A stretch of DNA of 64,000 bases from NCBI GenBank assembly GCA_020466095.1, contig CM035806.1:9541714-9605713 (forward strand). Direction: 5' to 3'. Position numbers and translations under genes: made by a program. The notes beneath the pieces are model-generated. The model worked only from the letters and a program-made list of their open reading frames with translations, did not search any database and had not been told where the DNA came from. Source of the DNA: Chlorops oryzae. Lineage: Eukaryota; Arthropoda; Insecta; Diptera; Chloropidae. Below, piece by piece: positions 13,201 through 23,948 of the stretch; position 1 is the first letter of the stretch, and every line of letters starts with the position of its first letter.

Positions 13201-16200
13201 ACGATTTTTGAGTTGTGTCACCTTAGAAGAGAGTGTGCGATATGTTCGCACTGCCACTCAACCTACAACTTTGGCCAGACATCCCTTTCCGAGCCGTTTG
13301 TTGGATATGTCAGTTAATTGCTCGAATGTCGGTTCCGCTAAATAATTCATCTGAACGGTCGTTATTTCTGTGGTCTGTAAAAGCATTGCGAATTCTTCAC
13401 ACAATCCTGACGTAATAATATCGTCAATATTAGCTTTAATTTTATTTATAAGGGTCAGTTCATTTAAGAACATAACCAACGATGACCAGATTTCCGAAAG
13501 TTGTATGAAATGCGGCTGAAAAGATATTGATAACATTGAATTCCATATGAGTTATCGTCCGAATGTTAAAATTATAAATTTTATAACTCACATAGATGAC
13601 TTCCGAATCAATTGCAGTACGATATTTTAGAATATCATTAATTTTTTGTATTATACATTTCATTTTGTTCTGTGATTCTTTGATACGGTATTCGGTTTTG
13701 CCATAAGCCTCCATAAGCTTATGCAGACAAATGGAGCCAACGGCAAACATCGCTACGAATTTACTGATTCTCATAACCTTCTGAACTGGATAATGACAGT
13801 GTGCACGCTTTTTCGCTGTATCCAATTCTATCAATTCGGATATGACTTTGCAGCCGCAATTTTTCCATTCCGAACATTTGCGAATTGCATCCTCAATTGA
13901 GTCGATTGTATTCTTTTGTGCCATTTCAATATCTGCGATTACTGTTTGGCGAAAAATATTTTAAATCTTATATTAATTCGAAAAGTATCATTTTTAATGG
14001 AATTCGACAATGGCTATTTTCTTGATCGGATTTTCCATCATTTCAATATAAAAACTAATCGGATCGAGAAAGAATTTATACAAAAGCTGAAAAAAAAAAT
14101 CTTGAAATTCGCTGACATCGCAGCAATTATTTATGATTTGTCTATCAAAATACCTCTAAATAATTTGAAAACTATAGTTTTCCCTTTAATTCAGGAACTT
14201 CCAGTGGGCTTGCTTCGCAGGAAAACCCCCCCCCAAAAAAAAAAAAAAAAAAAAAGCCTTGAGAGAGCATTGCGATTTCCATTAGATAGACGACCTTGCT
14301 TGTTCTTGATGCAAAAATAAACACTGCCACTAGATCTCATAGTTTTTTTTTATGTTACTCACTGCGTTTTGACCGCAAGTACAAGGTAATAATTCCTGAA
14401 CGAAGTGAATTCAAAAACGTCTTACTTCACATAGAGAAAGGATCACAAATCTGGTACACAGATGGATCCAAACTTGAAAATGGAAGTACAGGTGCAGGCA
14501 TCTTGGGACCTAGATTCCAGAAAGCAGTACCAATGGGTCTATACCCAACCATATTTCAGGCAGAATTATATGCGATTGAAATCTGCGTCCGCGAATGTCT
14601 GAAGAGGAAGACAAAGGGGAGCAGTATCCATATAATGTCTGATAGCCAGGCTGCTCTTCTAGCCTTAAGGGCTATTAACATCTCATCTGGACTAGTAGAG
14701 AATTGCCTCAATCTCCTCAATGACCTCGGGAACCACAACAAAGTAACACTTTGGTGGGTCCCAGGCCATGAGGGCTACGAAGGGAACGAAAGGGCAGATT
14801 GCCTCGCCAAACGGGGAGCTCAAAGACGCCTCATCGGGCCTGAACCTTTCTGTACACTTCAGAAGTCATACTGTGCAGAATTACTCAGAAATTGGGAGGA
14901 TAAGTGTTTTCATACTTCCTGGATGAAATCAAAAGGTCAAAGACAGGCCAAAAGATTCATCACTCCCAACAAACTTATCTCCAAGAGATTACTGTATCTC
15001 GGAAGAAAAGATTTAAAGATCCTTACCGAATACTTCACAGGGCACTGCAAATTGAGATATCATCTCAAAAAGATAGGCCTATCGAACGAATCGAAATGCC
15101 GGTTCTGTGAAATGGATGAAGAAACGCCAGAACACATTCTCTGTGACTGTCCATCTCTGGCCAGCCGCAGAATCCTCAACTTTGGGGAGGCGCTTGTCGC
15201 CCCCTACAAATTTTGGTCTGTCTTAAAACCGTCCACAGTGCTCAAATATATAAAGAGCCTAAGGATAAATAATTAAGACAACCCTGGGGGTAGCACAATA
15301 GATTCATTATGGGTCGCGGTGCGCACAGAGCCCCCATTTAATAATAATAATAATAATAATAATGTTACTCACCGTTGCGCATATTTTCCTTATTTCCGTT
15401 TGGTCCATCGTAATTATATACAATAATGCCACAAACCGTTGCGGTCAAACGCTCCAAATACTCGATGCGACTTTGCTTGATTTTGATTAGGAAATTTCTT
15501 AAATCTCCACGTGTAATTACACTGCTTAGACTCTGGCGTGTTTGCTTTAAAAGCTGAAAAGAAATTGAATGGAAAACGTTGAATCTTTATTTTATTGTGT
15601 GTGTGCCATATTTTTTTTAGATTCGTCATTTTCTGGCCAAACATAGGAGAGAAAAAAAAATAACCCTATTATTAGATCAAAAAGAATTAGATGGCAAAAG
15701 CCTAAAACATTTCCCTATTAATTGAGCCAATCCAGATTGAAAAAGGGACGGTCGAAAAAATGTTCTCTCAGAGTCGTTGCAACTGCAAAAGACAATATCG
15801 TCTCACAATAGTAACGCAACATAGCAACAGTTTCTCCACTCCACAGAATATTCAAGTACATAGTTCTATTAATTTATGCATACCTAATTGTGACGAGTGG
15901 GAAGACGCTAGAGTTATTTGCTATTTTATTGATAGAAGACCGGCATAAAATACTAAATTTAGAAACTGAGTGGACAGCGCCAAAGACAAGAAGTACAGAC
16001 CAATGATAGCCACTACCACCACTGCCGGCAGACAGTAGAAATTTCCCTACTAGACTTACTATATGACTTTTCGGGCATCCTAGAGAATAATAGGCAATTA
16101 TGAAAACAGTGATTTTCGTGAACATGTCTTCCAACTGCTCCGCACTGCTTGTCTCCGGGTATTGCAGTATACCATCGATCAATGGTTTCATTGTGCTTTG

Positions 16201-19200
16201 CATTTGTTCATTATATTCCGCTTTGAAAGTATCGAAATCCAATTTCTTTAATTTCGCCGTAATGGAATGCCGAATTTTTATATTACAAAGAGTAGGATCA
16301 AACGGGTTCGCGTATTTGTTAATAGCCGCCTCTATAAACTCATTTACCCGGCACACAGTTAGATCTTGCAAATTTAAACCTTCGTGGGCGTCTCTTATTA
16401 AAAGATGAATATAGAAGCGCGCAAATGATGAACACACATTCAGCTGCCTCTTTTGGCATTCCTGCTTGAACTGATGTATGATTTGGTTAAGCCTTTGATG
16501 CATTTGATGGTCCATGGCGATCGAATCAATAGTCAAAATCTATTTAAAACAAACAAAAAAAAAAAAAAAAACAAGCAAATCTGGCTGTCAGGAATATTTT
16601 TTTGATTTATGAAAATAACAAAATTAAAGAGAAAAAAATTTATGCGCGTTGCTATGGGTGAAGTTTGACAGATTCTTTCGACTAACTTGATTAAGTTGAA
16701 GTTTCGTTTGTCGCCGTTTCGATACTGTAATTGCAACTTTCTTTAAGCGTACTAGAGTGTTACTGTTGATTGGAATTTTTTATATTTTTTTTTTTTTTTT
16801 TTGACTTTAAATTAATGGCTGGGACACAGTAAGGTCCACATATGCCAGGTTAAACTTTTTGAATGTTAAATCTTCGTTTTAATGACCGACGTCAGGCTCT
16901 GATCCTTATATGTACGAATAGATGCGTGATTTCCCCTTCACCACCGCCCTCAGACGGAGTACAGGCAAAGGATCAAAATGGCCGCCGCCAAGAATATTTA
17001 GATAGTAGCTTTAGTGCGAATTGAGTGCCATTGAGTACTTATATTCCTCCTTGACACTCTTTCGACACTTTAATTTGGTTTTTTTTTTAAATTTAATTTT
17101 CCGTTTTATATGACCGGCGTCAGCACAAATTCAAGATGGCGAAAATTTCAAACGTTGAGCCCGGCCCGGACGTAAACGAGTCCTATGTTACCTCGTTGAC
17201 GAACGTTACGAAACTGTTTTTTTTTTTTTTGTTTTATCAGCTATTTTTTTTTCTTATACCCGACACACTCTGTGTCGAGGGTATATTGCGTTTGTGTGGT
17301 TGTGTGTAACACCCAGAACCAGTCGAGATAGACCATACAAAATGTATATAGAAATGATCAGCGTCACCAGGAGATTCGATTTAGACATGTCCGTCTGTCC
17401 GTCTGTCTGTCTGTCGTCTGTCGTCTGTCCTGTATACAGTTATCTTATCGAAGGAGTTGAGCTATCTTGACAAAATTTGGTATGCGTGCTCACGGGGACA
17501 TGAGTAAGAACAAGTTCGAGAATGGACCCGATCGGACCATTTTTAGGGGTACCTCCAGTACTAGGGTCTGTTATGAAAATCACAAAAACTGCTCTAAAAC
17601 CTGAGTTTTTCAAGATATTTTGATGAAACTTGGTATTTGAACATGTTTAAAGGCAAGTAATATGATTTCAAAAAATTTGAAAAGTGGGCGTGGCATAAGG
17701 GCGTTTTTCGAAAATTGTCTCCTACACCCGAAATACAAATGGGACTTGAACGAAAGTTGGCACGTATGCTTCCTTGATAGCCAGTAACGTCCTCCCCAAA
17801 AAAAATTTTTCGATAGAACCATTATTAAGGGTACCTCTAGTACTAGGGTCTGTCACAAAAATCCCAAAAATGCCTCAAAAGCGGACTTTATTGAAATATT
17901 TCAATGAAACTTAGAATTTAAGCGTATATATAAGGATCCGATTAGAATCCCAAAAAAAATTGAAAAATTGGGCGTGGCAAATGGGCGGTTTTTATAAAGA
18001 AATTTAACAAAAGTCGGTATATGGGCCCAATATGTCCTTAAACACCTCTTGATATTAAAAATTATTCGAACATGTGAGTCTGTGTCGGGTATTCTATTGT
18101 CAGGCTCGCCTGACTATAACACCCTTACTTGTTTTTTTTTTTTTTGAAATTTTTGAAATTCCATTCTTTCATTCATTTCAGAGCCATTGAAAGTCGACGG
18201 CATTAAAAGTCCCGTTTCAACGGTATCCGTTCGTAAAGCCTATTTGATAACGGGCACTGCTGGTGGCTATATTGAAATATACCGCGGAAATCCATCACTA
18301 GATCCCAACACACTATCATTTCAACTGATTCAAAGTGTAGAAACTGCCAAGCATTATATTACGGGAATCGCCTGGAATAATTTAAACGAAGATCAATTCG
18401 CTGTTGTGGCGAATGAGCGAAGCATCAATCTTTTATATTTCAACGCCAGCGATGGCACTGCTACTTTGATACGAAAAATTCAGTTTGGTATGCCGAAGGC
18501 AGTTATTTCCTTTATAAAATGGAGCAATCGTAATCCTAATAGATTCATAACTTGCGGCTTCGATGGTGCGCTCCGTGTTTTTGATTTGAGCCGACAGAGC
18601 AACGATGAACTTGTATTCGTGAAACAGTTCCATTGCCCATTATTCAGTGCAATGCTCTTACCTAGAGATGAGCAATATGCATTATGCACTGGCAAGTCAA
18701 TAACCGTTGAAATCGTTGACACAAGCATCTCCGAAGATCTCGTTCAAACAACAAAAAATGAAGGTACTTTGGATTTCATTAAATGGGCTACAAAAATGAG
18801 CATTGGAGGATCTACGTCCGCAAATAAGAAAAAATCGAAATCGACTGAAATAAAACAAAATCCCCAGACAGAAAAAAAAGCCACGAACAACAACGAAATC
18901 ATTGAACGAATTTCAGAACTAACACTAGAGAATGCTCATCAAAATGACACCAATAAAATTAGTACTGCCGAGGTGCACAATAGCGGTTCAATCTACTTAA
19001 AGGTTCGTTTTTTAATTCAAAATGCAAAGTCTTACGCATAATTGAATGAAATTTCATGAGTTCAGTTCATTGTTTTACAGAAACCACAAACGCTGATGAA
19101 TTTAATAACAAGAGAACAAAACAAAAATGTTTGGGAGAAACTCCACAAAATCTTGAAATCAGATCCTCAGGACCAAGGCGATGAAGGAACTCTTCTGATT

Positions 19201-20073
19201 GCTAAATTGTTTGGCACTAAAAATGATGCCGAAATAGTTCTTGATGCTGAACGTAAGAAGTTTGAGAAAGAAAACATTCTTATTGGCAACAAGCTAAATT
19301 TTGTTACTCTATTTTATTTTAGTGATGCATATAAAACGTTCCTTTTTTTTTTTTTTTTTTTCTATTTCAGTTGAGAAAGTGAAGACTCAAACAACGACTG
19401 CCGAACTTGGAGACATATTTATGTCACAAATCAAAGGTGATGTGAAGGATGTTATTTTGAAAGCTATACAGGATCGTGTGCTTAATGAATGGCATGTGGC
19501 CTTGTCTCCCACAGTATCCTATAGGTAAAGAAAATAAAAAAAAGAAAACGATAACGCTCAGAATTGAAACACGAATTTCCATTTTATTATTTTTTTATAT
19601 TTCTCAAAAGTTTTTGGCAAAAATGCTGCCAAGCCTTTGCTGAACAATTGATAGAGCAAGGATATGGACTTCAAGCCGCTACTTACTTGCTGGGACTGCA
19701 CAAAGAACGAGAAGCCATCCATATGCTAATCGTAGCCAAATATTTCAAAGAAGCGCTCTTGATTGCACGAGTGTATCTCTTAGAAGACGATCACTTGCCA
19801 ACTGATATTACAAACTATTGGATTGCTGACTTAGAACGGCATGGAAATTTGCCGGGCGCGGCATTAATGTAAGTTGTGCTAAACCAAGTAACCAAGACGT
19901 TATTAAAGATTCTAATTGTAATTTGATTCAAATCGATTTGATTATCTTCCAATAGTTGTGCTTTATCGAAGCAGTATATGCGTGGATACGAAATTCTGTC
20001 AAAGCAACGCGTGATTGGTCCTGAAGAAGAGCGTATTATTGAACTGTTGAAAGAAAAAGGAACCGCCTCTTAA
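10254..20073 (+). CDS. rig: Gemin5 / rigor mortis, SMN-complex WD40 protein
   Basis: Ten exons: 10254-10464, 10518-11594, 11660-11999, 12062-12230, 12294-12438, 18182-19002, 19081-19252, 19371-19524, 19611-19868, 19956-20073. They join in phase to 1,154 aa, with GT-AG at every junction. The N-terminal two thirds are WD40 repeats (for example ILTVLKCSPYNENIFALGT, LLASASHDGQIWIWN, FITCGFDGALRVFDL). A 200-residue acidic, Ser-rich linker at about 190-390 interrupts them. The C-terminus is helical (FAEQLIEQGYGLQAATYLL, YFKEALLIARVYL) like the TPR-like domain of Gemin5. Gemin5 recognises snRNA for the SMN complex, and in Drosophila Rig is also reported as an ecdysone-receptor cofactor. The start is the first ATG after a stop-rich leader. 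Intron 5 (12439-18181) holds a nested gene on the other strand. Confidence 0.93.
12591..12596 (-). terminator. Polyadenylation hexamer for the nested CFAP206-like gene
   Basis: AATAAA on the minus strand, 35 bases beyond the stop codon of the CFAP206-like gene. It lies inside the rig intron, so both transcripts can be processed independently. Confidence 0.6.
12631..16515 (-). CDS. Cfap206: CFAP206-like cilia/flagella protein nested in a rig intron
   Basis: Five exons on the minus strand: 16060-16515, 15373-15553, 13592-13941, 13267-13515, 12631-12954. All have GT-AG borders and join in phase to 519 aa. The N-terminus (IIHQFKQECQKRQLNV), the segment YYSLGCPKSHI joined to RGDLRNFL and GIIVYNYDG, the phrase QLSEIWSSLVMFLNE, and the C-terminal RYCALTIALTGGLLVP follow CFAP206 in order. 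CFAP206 is a radial-spoke-associated axonemal protein, so a testis/sperm role is likely in a fly. It is somewhat shorter than the vertebrate protein (about 620 aa). Met is taken at MDHQMHQ because an upstream splice acceptor (exon from 16539) leaves no earlier ATG; a noncoding 5' exon is likely. The whole gene lies within rig intron 5. Exon 2 is readable only in a frame other than the longest open one. Confidence 0.85.
12990..13242. mobile_element. TATCGCAC inverted-repeat element in a Cfap206 intron
   Basis: Near-perfect terminal inverted repeats of about 38 bp start TATCGCACAC and include CTTCTAAGGTGACACAAC. It fills most of the intron between Cfap206 exons 4 and 5. It shares its end sequence with two longer-separated relatives at 51738-51990 and 61734-61986, but the interior differs, so it is an older or separate subfamily. 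A TA precedes it; the right flank is TG. Confidence 0.75.
14363..15361 (+). mobile_element. 5'-truncated non-LTR retrotransposon (I/LOA-like)
   Basis: A 999-bp insertion flanked by a perfect 11-bp duplication, ATGTTACTCAC, at 14352-14362 and 15362-15372. It ends in seven AAT units, the tail style of I-type LINEs. Only the end of ORF2 survives: RNase H and a terminal zinc-finger-like motif. It sits in the intron between Cfap206 exons 2 and 3, antisense to Cfap206 and sense to rig. The right-hand duplication lies directly on the exon 2 splice donor. The perfect duplication and undamaged reading frame point to a recent insertion. Confidence 0.9.
14366..15276 (+). pseudogene. Retrotransposon ORF2 C-terminal fragment: RNase H plus CCHC-like tail
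   Basis: An open frame that has lost its endonuclease and reverse transcriptase portions. The RNase H catalytic acidic residues are visible: Asp in YTDGS, Glu in QAELYAI, Asp in SDSQAALL, and the final Asp in ERADCLAKRG, with His in WVPGHEG. Downstream is the typical CRFC...HILCDC cysteine-histidine motif of non-LTR elements. It ends at a normal stop followed by an 85-base 3' region. No promoter is expected, so it should be non-functional by itself, though it reads in the same direction as rig. Confidence 0.88.
16800..17220 (+). repeat. Dispersed repeat with TGACCGRCGTCAG motifs
   Basis: It contains AATGACCGACGTCAG and ATATGACCGGCGTCAG and a stretch GAGCCCGGCCCGGACGTAAA. A reverse-orientation relative lies at 45915-46270 and a partial one at 21290-21420. 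It has no coding capacity and lies within rig intron 5, upstream of Cfap206. Confidence 0.65.
17256..18131 (+). mobile_element. DINE-1/Helentron-like element, full-length copy in rig intron 5
   Basis: It starts ATACCCGACACA with a paired TGTGTCGAGGGTAT and has a CCGTCTGTCTGTC core at about 17390-17425. It ends with the hairpin GTCAGGCTCGCCTGAC followed by TATAACACCCTTACTTGTT. At 876 bp, it matches the 35111-35999 copy closely along its length. It has no coding capacity. It ends only 50 bases before the acceptor of rig exon 6, so its T-rich end adjoins the polypyrimidine tract. Confidence 0.8.
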
Positions 20074-20156
20074 ACGCACATATCCAATGTGACATTTTCC
20101 ATGAAAAGTTATAAAATTAATTTTTTATTTTTTTTTTTATGTTACATTTCATCTTG

Positions 20157-20162
20157 AATAAA
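20157..20162 (+). terminator. Polyadenylation hexamer for rig
   Basis: AATAAA 84 bases after the rig stop codon. Confidence 0.7.
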
Positions 20163-20609
20163 AAGGTGTTCTGATTTTTTGCTTTGAAGTGATTGAAAAG
20201 ATATTGTACCATTAAATTGCTAGACACACGAATGTGCCAAATATATTTACATTTAAGCAAATGCAGGCGTCAGGAACGCTGCCTACACTTGAAGTTAAGT
20301 TTTCAAAATGAAAGGAATGTGATATGCTAGATGCACTTGAATTGAAAGTTCAATAAGTGGAAGGTTTATCGAAAATTTAGGAATAGAAATTAAAACTTTA
20401 ATTAATAAGAACACGCCAGTTGAAAGAAAGTTGAGCTTAAAAATAAAAGAATATTCAAAGTTTGCATACAGATCAACGGAAAGGAATCTTTCGATTCATT
20501 CGTCTAGTTATTTAGCAAAAAAAAAGGGCGTTAAGGACGATCTGTGTTTTGATATTTATAGATATTGGTGGTATCCAGGCAACTGTGGAAATTCAATCCT
20601 GTGAGTAAG

Positions 20610-21143
20610 GCCCAAAATCCAATATTGCGAGAGCCCGATGCGAGAGTGCGCGACGTCACGAAAATGTTTTGCGTGACGCATTTCAATCTCCAATCAGAGT
20701 TTTACGTCACGCAGATAAAAGCATAATTTGGCTTCTAGTAATGCAATATTTGAACCAACTACCAATCTAACGAGTACCGAGTACTCATAAAAATTATACG
20801 CTATCACTTGAGCTTAAATTTTAATTCAAAATTTTCAAAAAAATTTCAAAATGAACCGAAGCTTGCGAAATATTTTAAAAGCTCTTTTTCACGGAACAGT
20901 GAACAGCTTTTGTTTTATTAGTTTAAACGAGTAGCCAATAGCGAGTACTCAAAAAATAGCTACATCATTAACCTATCAAAATTGCCTCGCAACGAGAAAT
21001 ATTCAATTTTTCAAACTTTTCCCGCTACGAGGTCTCACAGTGCGATACATTGGAGCTTGAACCATATGATTGAATGTATTGAAACTTGTGTGCGTCTCGT
21101 CTCGCGCTCTCGCATCGGGCTCTCGCAATGTTGGATTTTGGGC
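20610..21143. mobile_element. Foldback element ending GCCCAAAATCC, TTAA-type
   Basis: Inverted ends of about 35 bp: GCCCAAAATCCAATATTGCG... on the left and its complement at 21110-21143 on the right, followed by TTAA. A single end of the same family, preceded by TTAA, lies at 55699-55727 upstream of the DCAF11-like gene. TTAA targeting is known for piggyBac and Kolobok elements; which one applies here is not decided. The left TTAA is mutated (GTAAG). Confidence 0.7.
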
Positions 21144-21654
21144 TTAAGGTGTGTAAAGTAGGCGTGCTAATAGCTAATTTGAAAACATTATACATAGTTT
21201 TTTTTCTATTGGGCTTCAAAAATGGCTTTTTGGGTCACATTAAGTTCCACATTAGCCAGGGTATATTCCGCGCTTATATGACAATAGTCAGGTATATCTG
21301 ATTCGTTTTAATGACCGACGTCAGTTCTAATTCACTTCACCGTCGTCAGCCGGGGTACAGGATATAGAGCTACTGCGACCGTCGTCCAATTAAATTTAAC
21401 TATGAGGATCCCTTCCTGTCTCGACAATGGCAGCGAGATCGCAATCACGCTGGCAAAGCATCGACAGTTTCAATTGAATATTATAAAAGTTTGAGTATTA
21501 ATCAAAAAACGTATATATGTACATACATATGTTCGTCGTCAATTTGCAAACACGTGGTATAATAAAACTGAGTTACAAAATGGCGATTAGAGCCAGCCAT
21601 GCGCGAATCAATACACGCTCAACATTCTTAAACGAATCGCAAATTGCAACTTAA
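21144..21654. repeat. Spacer with partial GACCGACGTCAG repeat
   Basis: Short intergenic stretch. Around 21300-21360 it carries AATGACCGACGTCAG and CACCGTCGTCAGCCGGGGTACAG-like sequence related to the repeat at 16800-17220. No gene is seen. Confidence 0.5.
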
Positions 21655-22397
21655 GGGGGTCTTCTCATTGAGCAACTTTTTTTTTCGACTTTTTTTTTTT
21701 TTTTGCATTTATTTATAGCTTGGGTAGTTGTGAATATGCCCCTAAAAGGATTTTTTGAAATTCGAAATAGTTTAGAGGATATAGCCTTCTTTGTCGAGCA
21801 AGATCTGCGCTAAAACGAGTAATTTTTGCGTTGCTTCAAACTTTAAACGCGTTTATCTCGAAACCACGTTTTTCGAACTGGCGGCCATGATATCTCCAGT
21901 TCAACTGAACCGATTTTCATGAAACAAAGTGGAATCGACGCAGAATTGTCACCATTCTCGGGTGAACCTCGACCATAATTTTAAAAAATTTTTTACTATT
22001 TTTTTTTTTACACTAAACTACAAAAAAAAAGCCCGAAATTGAAATTTTTTTTTGAATGGCCGCCATTTTGTCAAAAAAAATCACAAAATTAAGCTTGAGG
22101 TTCACCCGAGAATTACATCTATACTGATTATAACCCCGTTTTTTTTTTCCATTTCGGACGCTCCGGAGACCCGGAATCGTGGCCGCCGTGACGACACCTT
22201 TTTTTTTCACCACCAACTTTGAAGTCTCATTACTTTTTGAACAGCCCACGTATCGAGGCAAAAAAAATTTTTTTATTTACTTTGAACCTTTTGTAATACA
22301 ATAAATAAAAAAAGTTTTCAATTATTCTTTGCGTTTTCAAATAAGAATTTTTTTTAAAAAGGGTCCAAAAAAACGGGTTTTCAATGAGAAGACCCCC
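21655..22397. mobile_element. TTAA-flanked inverted-repeat element, 743 bp
   Basis: It begins GGGGGTCTTCTCATTG and ends CAATGAGAAGACCCCC, with an intact TTAA on each side. The interior carries CGCGTTTATCTCGAAACCACG, found inverted in the sister element at 26290-27028. There is no transposase frame. TTAA duplications fit piggyBac or Kolobok. Confidence 0.85.
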
Positions 22398-23228
22398 TTA
22401 AACATTATCAGCCCGATTCTGAATGTTCCCGGGGAATGAATTCCCGGGGAGTTTACTTTTCTCGCGACTAAAATTCTCTTTTTTTAATTAGATACGGTAA
22501 GGAAAATTATGGGTATGAGTCAAATTCCCGTTCCCAATGAAATTTCTTCCCCCAAATATTAAAAAAAAAAAGAGAAAAGTAAACTCACCAATCGTGGAAT
22601 GTCCTTTTGTACATTTTAATTTTTTTTTGTAACCATCACCAACATAGGCTGCATTGTTTGAATCACCACATTGTGCATAGTTTCACCGCATTGGAATTTA
22701 CAATGTCTCATACAAAAGAAACTGCTGATTGTTTAAACTTTCCGAGGGTGCAAAATATACAAGTTTGCTTGAATACGTCTATTAATTCAAAACGAACACA
22801 TGTATTTTACATCCCAGTCAAATATAGAATTATGTATGTACACCGAGAGAAAAAGGTAGTTATATTAACTGAAAAAGCAGGTTAAAATAACCGAGTTCAC
22901 CGTTAATTCTTAGCTTATGTGTAGTAGCGGTCAATTCAACAGTACAAACACAGTCAATAAGGATATAACTACCTGATGGTTGATATAACTGTCTCGCGGT
23001 TAAATCAACTGTCACCAGCGACTGGGAAAAAAAATTCATTTTTTGCTTTGACTTTTTTTTTATCTTCTTTTATTAATATTTTTTTTTATTTTTTTTATTA
23101 AATTATTATATTTTTTCTTTATTTATTTGTTTCTATTTAAATCTTTTTCTCTTTCATCTCTTTAAATTTTCTCGCCTCGGCCGAGCTTTGAACCGCTGAC
23201 CTCCACTTCGCTGGGCGAACGTCTTAAC

Positions 23229-23422
23229 CATGATACAAGAAAACAAGATAGCGCCACTTCAGCCCGATGATGTCACAAATACAAAATGAGAGCTACGTTG
23301 TTGTTGTTTTGCATGTTTAGCCCAACGTCACAACTACACTTTAGCATGGGAAACAACAACAATGCGAATGCTACAAAATAGCGGTACCCGAAGTGGCGCT
23401 ATCTTTCTCTCTTTGTATCATG
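23229..23422. mobile_element. hAT-like miniature element nested in the element above
   Basis: A 194-bp insertion with terminal repeats starting CATGATACAAG and running about 30 bp (including AAGATAGCGCCACTTC). It is flanked by a perfect 8-bp duplication GTCTTAAC. It splits the tRNA-like module of its host element between the A-box and the region before it, so it is the younger of the two. Confidence 0.85.
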
Positions 23423-23680
23423 GTCTTAACCATTACGCTAAACGAACGAATTTAATTTGTTGGTCAAAATGCTCACTTCAGCTTATGGTTGCTCAAGTTT
23501 TGGGGAACGTCTTAAGGAATTGTTTCACGCCCAAAATTTTTTGCTTGAAAATGAACCATTAAAAAAAATTTAAATAAAATAAAACCTTAAAAAGTTTAGG
23601 AGAAAATTTTTGTCTTCCAAAACAACTACACCTGACAAAAACAAAAAAAATTAATAAAAAAAAAATTTTGAAAAATTCCC

Positions 23681-23752
23681 GCCGCCAGCAGGGATAGAAC
23701 CCCGAAGCTCACGACTGTCGAGTCACAGTTTAAAGCACTGAGCTATCGAAAC
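23681..23752 (-). repeat. tRNA-like module (second of pair)
   Basis: Read on the minus strand it gives GATAGCTCAGTGC (A-box-like) and, 40 bases on, GGGTTCTATCCC (B-box-like), the spacing of a tRNA gene. The stems are too degraded for a functional tRNA. Homologous second modules are at 32161-32232 and 33262-33318. Confidence 0.65.
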
Positions 23753-23948
23753 CTCCGGAGACGATTGATCAGAATGCGAATTATACGTCTAAGTGAACGA
23801 AAGCGAATTTGAACATAAAAAGTAACTGTTTTTCAACTGTTCATTTGACTGCCTTTTTCAGTGCATTTAACGCGGAATACAGTTTATTTGACAGCTCTTA
23901 CTTTAACTGTTCTAAGTAGTTAATTTAACTGTTGTTATTTCTCTCGGT

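Larger units (their letters stand above)
22842..23948. mobile_element. ACCGAGAGAAA-terminated element with 8-bp duplication and two tRNA-like modules
   Basis: It starts ACCGAGAGAAA and ends TTTCTCTCGGT, with GTATGTAC duplicated on both sides. The interior ends are rich in (GT)TAA(A)TAACTG-type subrepeats. It contains two minus-strand tRNA-like modules (about 23165-23450, broken by a later insertion, and 23681-23752). There is no transposase. The 8-bp duplication fits hAT or Merlin; the terminal sequence does not decide between them. Confidence 0.8.

Noticed and set aside
13460..13924. Separate short genes for each minus-strand frame between 12.6 and 16.5 kb
   Set aside because: The frames connect through consensus splice sites in phase into a single CFAP206-like protein.
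15414..15644. Minus-strand open frame taken at face value
   Set aside because: The Cfap206 exon here (15373-15553) is read in a different frame; that frame joins in phase with its neighbours and matches the family.
16533..16736. Coding first exon for Cfap206
   Set aside because: The frame begins at a TTG, not an ATG, and contains a poly-Phe run from a T tract; the family start aligns with MDHQMHQ.
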